Shown: positions 35,458-44,879 of the stretch, piece after piece | Layout of the letters: every line of letters starts with the position of its first letter | How positions within the stretch are numbered: position 1 is the first letter of the stretch | Origin: Punctularia strigosozonata HHB-11173 SS5 | Taxonomy: Eukaryota > Basidiomycota > Agaricomycetes > Corticiales > Punctulariaceae | Length of the DNA: 64,000 bases | Direction: 5' to 3' | NCBI RefSeq assembly: GCF_000264995.1 | Contig: NW_006767444.1 | Location: 350,048 to 414,047 of the forward strand | Program-made: the position numbers and the translations under genes | The notes under the pieces: generated by a model | Databases searched by the model: none | Told to the model about the DNA's origin: nothing | The model's input: only the letters and a program-made list of their open reading frames with translations

Positions 35458-36703
35458 TCATGACCTCCCGAACAACCGTCCAAGCAACCCGACTTTCTTC
35501 GCCGGAGGCTTTGGTGAGGGCTTGGCCGTCTTCTCTGCCGCATCTGCAGAACCATACCCGACTTTCTTCGCCGGAGGCTTTGGTGAGTCCTTGGTCGTCT
35601 TCTCTGCCGCATCTGCAGAACCAGCATGGCGCCTCTTATACTCTGCGGGCGTCTCTCCACTTATACCGTTGGCCCACTGTCCTCGTCGCGCGACTCTAGA
35701 TTGACCTCAGAACGATGATGAGGCAAAGGACGCTCGAGCGCTTACTTGGCCTCGTGCTCTATCCTCAAGAATTCTTCCTTGCCCCACTGACCATACTCCG
35801 CGTTGGCTTGTTGATACGTCGATGCCCAGCCAGCGTGCAGCATTTCCAGCGAGATGCATCTTCCGGACTTGAGCCAAGCTGGGAGGAGGCGTGGTGGGAG
35901 TACCGGTACAGCAACCTGTGCGGACATTACTCTAGACAATCAGGTTCAGAAAAATGAGCCGGACGTACTATGCGGAAGTACTGATCGCGCCTGATGAGTT
36001 GACAGTATATGGCTTTGCCATCGACTGTCTGTTTCAGCCATGCAAGAGCTTCTGCAGCATAAGGCATGCTTGGCCGGCCGAAATGCGCGGCCTTGGCGAA
36101 GACGGTCATGATCAACGCCGTGATCGAAGATAACGAACAGAGTTCACCTCCGGTGCGTCAATCCCAGCCATCCGAATGTGTATAGTCTCATCCTTCAGCT
36201 CTGCGAAGAGTCAGAGGTTCGGCAATGGTGAAACGTCGGGAACCCGAGAGGACGTTACCTTTCGCTATCGAAGGAACCCGTCGGAACTTCAATGGCCACC
36301 TCCATCCGAAGCCAGGCGTATGGTACAGACGGAAGTTGTCCGCGTCGCCTACACTAGTGTCAACCGCGTCAGAACGCGGAGGACAGGTTCACCAGGATTG
36401 GCGCACGGCGAAGTCCTAGTACCTGGTGACGACGCCCTTGATCCACCGTTTCTTAGCAAAATGCTCGGGGGTGATCCAGTCTCCATTCGGTAGTCGTCTC
36501 CAGAACCGACGGTGGGCATGAATGCAGGCATATGTAGAAGCTGCGCCCAGCGCGAACGCGGAAAACAGCAGCAGGGGTGTCGGGATGCCGTCTAGTTTCT
36601 CTACGGCGTGATCAACCTCTTTCTCGAAGAATGAGGCATCGGTATCGATTTCCTCCGGGGGTATATCTTCTGCTGGCGCTGCCGACGACCAAGGCCAAGA
36701 CAT
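35458..36703 (-). CDS. LCL3: Membrane-anchored staphylococcal-nuclease-like endonuclease LCL3, with repeated basic tail
   Basis: Six exons: 36703..36423, 36353..36259, 36200..36148, 36091..35969, 35915..35746, 35695..35458; 319 aa. One N-terminal TM segment ([18 protein letters not shown]) precedes a TNase domain: [84 protein letters not shown]3 proteins are predicted mitochondrial or membrane-bound Ca-dependent nucleases. After the usual end ([10 protein letters not shown]) comes an extra tail of two 23-residue repeats ([17 protein letters not shown]) and a basic end, produced by a 69-bp tandem duplication. The first ATG in frame is 36703. Confidence 0.85.
35488..35624. repeat. 69-bp imperfect tandem duplication inside LCL3 coding sequence
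   Basis: Two adjacent units (35488..35556 and 35557..35624) differ at only a few positions. The unit is 23 codons, so the duplication keeps the LCL3 frame and yields two Ala/Lys/Pro-rich peptide repeats in its C-terminal tail. Confidence 0.85.
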
Positions 36704-36928
36704 GTCGTGGTTAGGCGTCAAGGAGCTGAAGCTGAAGGGCGGCGCGTGCAGCCTGGCAAGTAATGCCTTGCGAATTGCGCGTGTTTACTATTAGCACATG
36801 TACATGTCCCTGTCTTTCTAGATCTGGGCTTTACATATTATTGTCTACGCAGTAGTTACAACAATGATGGGCAGAAGATCACAGCAGGACCAAGATATGC
36901 TGCGTGTTATACCAAACAGCAGCTGCGC

Positions 36929-39255
36929 TCAACTCCAGCACTCCTCGGTATACTGACCTGTCCGTTCCATGAGAGTAACGTGCGTCCGGGCCTCCTCACT
37001 GCTTTTCCCGCCTTCAACCTCGATGACATGCTGCAATGCGGCCTTCACCGCGGCGGGCATCTTGTTCGAAGATCTGCAAAGGATGGGGATCAGCGGGATC
37101 GAGGGGAGGCACGCATTGAGCAGCTCACCCGGAGACGTACACCCAGGCGCCGCGAGCGTCAATGAGCTCCCAGAGCCTCTTTCTGTCTTCGTCTTGAACC
37201 ATAAGATCCTGCACGTAGATACGCTTCCTGCCATCCGGAACGTCGCGGGAGCACGCTCTCCGATAGACGAGCTTCTTATCTTCTGCGTAAGTTCGCCATT
37301 CTTCCCCGTAATGCTCGTCCTTCCCTGCGGATCGGCAACCGAAATACAACACGTTACCTGTTCATGTCTAGTGAGCATCTCCCAAGCATCGTAGGAAGAG
37401 ACGGAGGACTAACTATGAGCGCCTTCCGTTATACGTTGCTCGAGGAGAGCTCGCATGGGAGCGATTCCCGTACCAGGTCCGATGCAGATGACCGGTGTTG
37501 TCTTATCCGGAGGCAAGCTCATCAGGCCTGGCCGGATGCCCACACGTATTCGAGTTCCTGTTTTGGAGTCAGCAGGGGGTTCTTTAGGGTATGAAAGATA
37601 TCGACTGCTTACCGGCACGAAGTGGAGCGAGATAGCTGGTTGCAACGCCTTTCCGGCGAATCTTCAGCTTCGTTCGATACCTCACAATAGCGACGCAGAG
37701 GTGAATTTCGTGAGGGTGGCGCTACAGATGGGCCCACAATGAGCATCCGACGCCTATAATCGGCGAGGAAGGACAGAAGAATCACCTTTACGGAACTAGC
37801 GATCGAGAAGTGCCTCGGACGCATCGCCGGGAACACTTCGAAGATATACTCCATGGGTATCTTGATGGAACGGAACTCGGACAGCACCTCCAAGATCGTC
37901 CGTCGCACTCGAAAACAGTACTCGTACAGCTCATCCTGCGCAGGAGAGCTGTAGGTCAACAGAACCGCATCATCGCACGCGCAGTCGTACCGCACCGTCG
38001 TCGCTGAGGAACTCGTCAAACTTCTCCTGCTCCATCTCATCTTGTGCGAAATGCCGTAATGCCTCGAAGAAGGAACGTCGTGGGACGCAGGAGAAATCGA
38101 GATACCTCGTGAATAGCTGGCGCAAAGTCGATGTCCGTGGGATGTTGTGTGGGAGGGATTGATCTAGGGAACGGGATCAGAAGATAATCTCCACAAGACA
38201 GCGAGTAGGGTACCTGTCGCGGAACTGAGTTCGAGAGGACGGTCTGCATCGTTGGTCCAGTCCATAGCGTCAAGGAAGGTATTGACGTCCTCTTCGGACG
38301 CTTCGGGGTCTATGACGGCAATATCGCCTGGGTTGTATCTGGTAGTCAATGTGTATGCGAGAAGTCAACTGTATCGTAAATCAGGGACTCACTGGATGTC
38401 ATCGTCGAACCGGAACTCGAGGTGACGAACGTCCTGATACCAGTCCTCCGATGTTATCCGCCGGTTACAGGTGAGGGTAGCCTCATGATATGTTGCACCG
38501 GCATCGAGAGCCGGGGTGTGCCCAACACCTGGGATAGAGTCACCCGGGCTGGCGCGGTGTCGTACCAGGACACGAGGTCTGGGAAGATCATCCGCTGTCC
38601 TCATGACCAATCCGTGGGGCATCGGACATCGAACTAAGAGAGCCGAGAGCAGCCCATTCATAAAAGGTCGGAACGCGCCATCCAGGCTAGTTCGACGAGA
38701 GGAGCGGGGAGGTCAATCGACATACTAGGAACAAAGGAGTCATGATATTACCCGAGTCTGTGTTGGTCATCGCCTTCACCACGATCGCACAACTTTGCCC
38801 CGCCTAGACTGAGAAGACGTCGTTCGAGGAGTTTTGCTGGCCAGCAAAATTTTTCATACACCGTATCGCCGAGGCCGAAGACGGCAAAGTGCATGTCCTC
38901 GAATAAATCCTCTGGGAGGTCCGAGCGAAGGAGCAGGTTCCATAGCGGGGTCATTGAGCGTGGCTCCTTGCCAGATCCAGTGGTAGAAATCACGAAGACG
39001 ACCAAAGGTTCGGAGATCAACTCCTCCTGCAATGAAAGAGATGTCAATCTCGGAGTCTCCGTCTACACACTCCGTATAGCTCACGATAGGGTATGTGTCA
39101 ACGCTGGCGACGCGCGCATGGAAGTCTATTCGTTCACATTGGCGTGCGACACGATATGCGGTATCCTCGGCGGTGCCAGTTTCGGTTGCGTACAGCACGA
39201 GAATGGAGCGCGGGAGGGCCTGGTCGTCGACGAGCGCAGGCTCGGAGATCATCAT
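36929..39255 (-). CDS. TAH18: NADPH-dependent diflavin oxidoreductase (Tah18/NDOR1)
   Basis: Ten exons: 39255..39085, 39026..38752, 38686..38393, 38338..38214, 38163..37991, 37935..37786, 37721..37613, 37557..37414, 37357..37129, 37073..36929; 604 aa, as expected for the family. The N-terminal flavodoxin domain has [16 protein letters not shown] and [15 protein letters not shown]; the FAD-binding part has [19 protein letters not shown] and [11 protein letters not shown]; the NADPH part has [31 protein letters not shown] and a terminal GQYTEECWS. With Dre2 it feeds electrons to cytosolic iron-sulfur cluster assembly. Two adjacent ATGs (39255 and 39252) open the gene. Confidence 0.93.
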
Positions 39256-39883
39256 GGTTATCAGATAAGCGGAAAAGACGAAATCCAACTGTGGGAAGGC
39301 GCCTGACGACCGAAACTGGCCGAAGATCGCACAAGTGGCCTGCCACAGCCAGTCCCGTCATCGTACGTCTTTACCCTCTACGCTGTTGTCGCCATCTGTC
39401 AAACACCGATGTTCCTGTCCATTTCCTTGGTTGGGCTTCAGCGGAACATGACCCCCCCAGATCCAAGCTGATTTGGATGTGTATCTCTCCCTTATGAGCA
39501 TCCTAAGTATAACAAACCGTATTAGCGCTATCACAATCATTCGAGGAATTGGTGCAGCATCGATTACAAGTGGTACGCGGTCAGCGAGAGGACAAATCAG
39601 ACAGCGTGCAGTGATCAAGTAAGAGGGTGAACAGAGGTTATGCGATATCATGAACCCAGACTTTGGAAGGAAAACCGGCAGCTCAAGCTGAGCACTGAGT
39701 AGCGAAAGAGGGGAACGGCCTAACCGCGACGTTGAACATACGTAGCAAAGACTAGGAGACAGACGGTCATATCATAGATCACGAATGGAAGGGCTATGTT
39801 GACTGCGAATGTAGATTGATACGAAACGATGGAATGTATGCGGTCGTCTTAGACCTCCGTATGAGTAACAAAGGGCTCGTCAT
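39256..39883. other. Intergenic region
   Basis: Upstream of TAH18 and downstream of the minus-strand cysteine-rich peptide gene. No other gene seen. Confidence 0.5.
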
Positions 39884-40151
39884 TCAGTCGCACTGTTGAC
39901 ACGGAATAGGGCACTTGAGTGGCGGTCTGCAGAGAGGCCTACAATGCAAAATCATCAGTATGTCGCAGAAACCACCGCGAGTATATTTTGCATACTCCGC
40001 TGGGCAGCAGGGAAGGTTGGTGTTCTGAGGCTGGGGGGCAGCAACGACAACCCTGTGCGCGTGACACATCTTCAGTCCAGCAAGGCATGAATGGAATCTC
40101 GCAAGTGACTCACGACAAGATGGTCATTAACCCGACGACGGCGAGCTTCAT
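39884..40151 (-). CDS. Tiny secreted cysteine-rich peptide, copy B (49 aa)
   Basis: Three exons (40151..40114, 40052..39996, 39938..39884), found by splicing. The start MKLAVVGLMTILSVVVA is a signal peptide with Ala-Ala-Pro at the likely cleavage site. The mature ~30 residues hold six Cys in the pattern CC-x5-C-x5-C-x3-C-x2-C, Pro-rich, and end CPIPCQQCD. All splice ends are GT-AG, both introns are phase 2 and 57-62 nt long, and a TATA box lies 82 nt upstream. The architecture matches the 58-aa gene at 41377..41669 on the other strand. No known family (hydrophobin, CFEM, knottin) fits the spacing; a secreted effector, antimicrobial or signalling role is inference. Confidence 0.65.
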
Positions 40152-40232
40152 GGAGTACATGCCTCAATTCTTTCAACGACGTGGGTATGAAGTTGAATGC
40201 AAAGCTTGCCAGAGAAAGGAAACATGCACGGC

Positions 40233-40239
40233 CTTTATA
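40233..40239 (-). promoter_or_regulatory. TATA box of cysteine-rich peptide gene B
   Basis: TATAAAG on the minus strand, 82 nt before the ATG at 40151. Confidence 0.55.
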
Positions 40240-41312
40240 TGCCTGGCGGGACCAACGGGATACAAACATCGTGATTGCTAATTATTCGTTGTATTCTGAG
40301 CTGTCGGGGGCATCGGAACGGCGGATGCGCATACACGGCAATGCATGCGCAGGCACGGAATGGGTGCTATCACCAGATTCCCTGTAATCGGTGCCATCCC
40401 GAGGAAGCAGTGTCTGTGCGTCCTTAGCTACCGGTGATTAGTACCAGAGCAGCGAGCTGAACCCGTGTTGTCCGGGAGTGGTTATGATGTTTCGAGCGAT
40501 TATCAGCGAAGTGCCGTAACACCGGGAGTATATGTAGCATATTGAATTATCGGAGCCATGCTGGTACACATCGACACGAAGGTTGACTCCCAAATAATCG
40601 GTTGTGCATTGGCAGACAATCGTGAGCAGTCGCGAGCCCGTATAGAAGGTTAAGTGGGTCAAAGACAAGTCCCGTCAGAGCCTTGCGATGTCGGCCTTGC
40701 GTGTCGCCGATCACAACATCGCCCATGGAAGAGCTCCATGAATCATGCACCGAAGAATGCGCAAAAGTCTACGTCCAGGAATCGCAGCAAGACGCAGCAT
40801 CAACTCGGAGTCATTGAATGATCACGTGAGCAGGTCCTCACAGATTGAAAACTCGAAGTCGCGCGCGCGTTTCAATTTCTTTATCCGGATCTTCTCTTTG
40901 ATTGGATGAGCTTCACCAGGACCTGGCCTCGTTTACCAAAGCATACCCGAGGAGGTAGCCAAGTTTATCAAAGTCTTGATCCCCTACTACGGTTGCGACC
41001 CCACCATGACGCCGTTCAAGGCGTTCCCGAGATGCCTCTCCGAAGAATGCGGCCACACACGCTGCATCACAGAGTTCCAACGTTTTCGCGATCAACCGAA
41101 ATGAAGCATACGGCATGAGTGCGACATGAATGTCCTTTCCGTGTGATGCTCTGCTGCGATTTCTTTAGAATAACGTCAGCGACGTTCTTTTCGGGCATCA
41201 ACAAGTTGCATTGGTGGCGCCGATAGGCTTGCCGAGTTGCCACCAAGAGCCAGCACTGGGCAACGGCGGGGTCTGCGCGGACCCTCCGCCTACATCGCTC
41301 TACGCGAGTACT

Positions 41313-41320
41313 TATAAAAG
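41313..41320 (+). promoter_or_regulatory. TATA box of cysteine-rich peptide gene A
   Basis: TATAAAAG, 56 nt before the ATG at 41377. The leader between them is short, as for strongly expressed secreted-protein genes. Confidence 0.6.
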
Positions 41321-41376
41321 GACTCCAGATGTCCTTGGAAGTGTCTCTGAAATCATAACCCTCAAAGGGTATCAGC

Positions 41377-41669
41377 ATGTTCGTCCGTATCAGCGCAATT
41401 GTGGCCCTCATGTCTTTGTGAGTCCAAGCGCCTGCTCTAGGGACGGACTCTGACTCGTGCTTCTTTACCATAGCATCGTCGCGTCTAATGCCGTGGTGAA
41501 CTGTTGTCCGTTCGAGCCGACTACTTCAGATCCCAGCCTGCCGTGCTGCCCTAATCCGTGAGCGTTGAAGACATTCCTCAATTCAGGATACCCAACGTTC
41601 GGTAGTCTGCCATGCAGAGGGCCAGCTAACTGCCCCATCCCCGCGGTTCCGTGCCATATTTGTTCTTGA
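41377..41669 (+). CDS. Tiny secreted cysteine-rich peptide, copy A (58 aa)
   Basis: Three exons (41377..41417, 41474..41557, 41618..41669), invisible as an unspliced ORF. The start MFVRISAIVALMSFIVASNA is a good signal peptide. The mature ~38 residues are Pro- and Cys-rich with seven Cys: an early NCCP, then LPCCPNPGPANCPIP and a final PCHICS. Introns are GT-AG, 56 and 60 nt, both phase 2, placed as in copy B: one inside the signal peptide and one right after the LPCCP motif. I recognise no described family. An odd Cys count could mean a dimer or one free thiol. Function unknown. Confidence 0.65.
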
Positions 41670-42421
41670 GCGCGGATGTTTATTGAACATTCCGTCGTTT
41701 CGATTATCTCTGAAAACTGTGCATATCATCGAGATTATGAGTATCCTCGGCTATGACGCTTCGCGTAATGTCCATATATTACTAGTAGAGACAGAGATAC
41801 GCTGAGCGCAATTCGCATGGTTTGAAAGGAAACAGTATCTAATTCCTCTGTTTCCGTCCGTCTCCGTTACTTTACTTGGAAACGGGGCGTATGATCCTCG
41901 TCACCAGACCCGTTCAACGTACGGATGGCGATTAGGCATTCAATAGTAGGTTACGGGGCCCTCTCGAGATGCGCCTGATATACATGAAGGAGCTTCAGTC
42001 GAAAAGTACGGAAAGGAAGCGATGCTGGGGTAATAAGTATTGCTGTATTCTACATCTTGCTCTACTTTCTTACTTTTCCCATTTGGTGTGAGGATCAACG
42101 TTGTGGGTCACGAACATGAAGGACTTGGCCGAAGAATTAAACTCACGGTCCCTTGACCTCATTGATGAAAATGGTATCTAATACAATCATTATCGTCGAC
42201 TAGCTAACATGGAATAGGCCACGGCTGATCGTTCCAGGAAACCTTGAACGACGCTGCAAAGTCTGAGTAAACCATCACGATAGGAACGCGGACCACCAGT
42301 ATCAGTCATAGACAACGGTAGGGAATCACAGTCATGAGTATCAGCAGGGTATCTCCAACCATTGAATCAAAAACACTGATGAAACCAGAAGAAGAAGAGG
42401 AAGAAACCCAAGACGTATGTT
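41670..42421. other. Intergenic region
   Basis: Lies between the peptide gene and the 3' end of the second PalI-family gene. Nothing recognised. Confidence 0.5.
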
Positions 42422-43349
42422 TTAGTATCGAGTCAACCGGGCCCAGAGGGAGGAGAAGGGGTTCTTGCCTCCTCCGCCCGAGGAGGGATACCTCGTGTTG
42501 TTCTCGGCGCGACGCCCGAATATCACCGTCGCTGCCGCACCGAACAGGAGGATGAGAGCCACGAGCGTTAACCAGAAGCCTTCAAACATATCGAAGCGTC
42601 AGAATGTGTGTCAACCGACGCGGCAAGAGAGGCGGACGCACCCGGCCCAGCGTCGACGTTCGCGTGGACGTCCTTGACCTTGCCCACCTGATGGTGAGTG
42701 AAAGCGAAGAGGGCGATGTCGATAGCGAAGGCAATCAAGGTAAGGAGAGCGGCGAGAAGAGCGGTCAACGACGCCGCTAACATCGCGGTGACGTGCGTGC
42801 TAAACGCCGCGGCGAGGACCAATGCGATGAACGAAGCGCCGGCGGCGACGGGATGAACAGCGAGCCCGCGCGTCCAGGATTTGCCGACGATCTCAAGGTT
42901 CTTGGGGCCAAAGAACGGAACGATATAAGCATGGTCTAAAGGTTCGATAATCAACACTGGTGTGATTGTGCACATGATTGAGAACGTACGAGCGGGGGAG
43001 CATATGCGGTGTCCGTTGGGAGCCTCGTATACACAGATGCCCCAGGTCCCCATCTAACAAAAAGAGTGGGTCAGGCGGTGTCCGCTATGATACATCTTTC
43101 ATGCTTACCCTGAGTTCCTTGATTGGAACGCCATTTTGGGAATCCGTAGGGATGGTCCCGGAGGAGTGAACCCTTACGACATCTAGTGCAGGGAGAGACG
43201 GCAAGCCTGGACGCCAATGCCGACAGCAGCCAACGCGTGAGTTTTACCTAGCATACACAGAAACCGGACTGACCGATCGCGACAAGTAGATTGAAGAGCG
43301 TCGCCGTGGTCAATAGCGCGATGCTCGCAATCCAGAACGATTTGACCAT
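42422..43349 (-). CDS. SUR7/PalI (Rim9)-family four-TM membrane protein, copy 2
   Basis: Five exons: 43349..43274, 43206..43109, 43053..42990, 42935..42642, 42579..42422; 229 aa. It parallels copy 1 (10203..11131) segment by segment: KSFWIASIALLTTATLFNLL, the loop Cys in GTWGICVYEAPNG, SWTRGLAVHPVAAGASF, LIAFAIDIALFAFTHHQ and FWLTLVALILLFGAAATVIF, ending in a basic tail. Exons 1, 2, 3 and 5 have exactly the same lengths as in copy 1 (76, 98, 64, 158 nt) and exon 4 differs by 6 nt. Expected role is plasma-membrane pH sensing or eisosome organisation. Confidence 0.86.
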
Positions 43350-44569
43350 GTTTGCAGGTGGACGTTATACGTTGTCTATGTGAGCGAGTATAGGGGATGC
43401 GGAGGCGATGGGGAAAGAACAAGACCGTCTGTCGTGCATATGGTGTTCGGTTCGTATATTATATCTGGGCGCCTAACAGATGTTTCGCGTGAGATACGCG
43501 CGCAATATACCGTCGGTGCCTCACTTGAGCGCATCAAAAGCTCACCGTGACCCTCTCTCTCGCCGCTACTGCGGTCAAGGAAGCGCCATCCAGTCGAAAC
43601 AACCACCTCAAACTAACTACCGACGAGGTGTATTGCATTGCAATCGTGAGAGAAATCATCGAGTTCTGTGGAGAAACCTGTGTACATCCGTATGAATATC
43701 CGAGCTGTGCTATGAGAGCTGCTTCTGAAGCCTCACCTGGAAAGCATGCAGCCTAAGGTTGCATGGGAAGTAGTCGCCCTGTTAAGACTTACGCTTGCAT
43801 GAAGTTCCATGCTATGCAGTACTAGTGTGAACATTTTCATACCTCTGCATCGGCATATGATTCAACCAGAGCTCCGACGAAAACGGCGTTGCCACGGCGG
43901 AGTGTACCTGACCATGGGGACACGAATTCGAAGATGCTCCGTCCAGAGGCGATGCCTCTGAACCCAACAAACAAGTGGTGGTAGTGGCGATGAGTAGCAC
44001 GTTCATAAAGCTGCTTGGTTGCAGGCCACTGTAGGCGAAGCTCCGTATCTTTGGGCAAATCGCGAGCGCGTCGGATGCAGTCGCCCATGAACACTGGGAC
44101 TGGAAGCGATTCCTGCAAGCGTTGCCTTGGCAAGGGAAATATTGGGCGCTTGGTGTTCGAAGGTATCCAATTACTGATAAGAGTACGATTCCTCCGCGGG
44201 CTAGTGACCGCTTGATGAGTCGGCATCCGATGGGCGTTCAACGACACCCAGGGGCCAGGCAACGTCTCGAGGCGCGATCGTTGAGCGCACTACAAAGCTT
44301 TTTTCGCCCTCCTGACAACGAAACCGATGCGTTCAATCGCCTTGTCGCCATGACGGTTGAGGCTCGCTATGGGAAGCACAGGCGTTGCGGTAATGGTAAG
44401 AACGTGAGTGTGGGAGCGTGTCAAGTTGTCAACGCGTTAACGCGCGAGCGCCGAGCGGGTTAATGCACCGTAGGCAACGTTCTCGACTCACGGCAACACC
44501 AGAAATGGCCCTCATCCTGTATTCCTGAGCAAAGGATTATACCTGCCTAGCGCACGACATCAAAAGCTA
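43350..44569. other. Intergenic region
   Basis: About 1.2 kb. A minus frame starting at 44006 begins with a signal-like MNVLLIATTTTCLLGSEASP, but I could not extend it into a spliced gene; an overlapping minus frame (44262..43837) is also open. Neither is established. Confidence 0.4.
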
Positions 44570-44658
44570 TCCTTCGAACCGGGATCGAACCAGTGACCTT
44601 GGGATGACAAGCATTTAACCATTACAGTCCCACGCTCTTCCAGCTGAGCTATCGAAGG
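44570..44658 (-). tRNA. tRNA-Tyr (GTA anticodon) with short intron
   Basis: Minus-strand cloverleaf: acceptor stem CCTTCGA (44658-44652) pairs with TCGAAGG (44577-44571); A-box TAGCTCAGCTGG; anticodon stem TGGGA/TCCCA with GTA in the loop; B-box GGTTCGATCCC. An intron of about 16 nt interrupts the loop one base after the anticodon, as is usual for tRNA-Tyr. A run of Ts follows as a Pol III terminator. It reads away from the gene at 44880. Confidence 0.92.
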
Positions 44659-44879
44659 CTGACAATCAAACAGCCGGTTTTAACCATCAGTAGATAACAG
44701 GCAGAACGTCCAACGCCGACTTTTCCCCCGAACTTTCGAGAACTGCATGCAGTGTATGAAATGGCCTCTTCATGCACATCATGCAGCTGCAACGCTAACG
44801 CAGTTCCACTCAAAGCTTCATCACTACCCTTGTAAGCCTAAGTGCAATATCGGATCGTGCTCACTACCCAGAACTTGCC

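Larger units (their letters stand above)
40152..41376. other. Divergent intergenic region between the two cysteine-rich peptide genes
   Basis: About 1.2 kb shared upstream region carrying a TATA box near each start. Short frames inside it show no recognisable content. Confidence 0.5.

Noticed and set aside
35376-35699. Plus-strand 107-aa ORF with internal repeats
   Set aside because: The repeats belong to the LCL3 tail on the opposite strand, where they continue a conserved domain after a proper intron.
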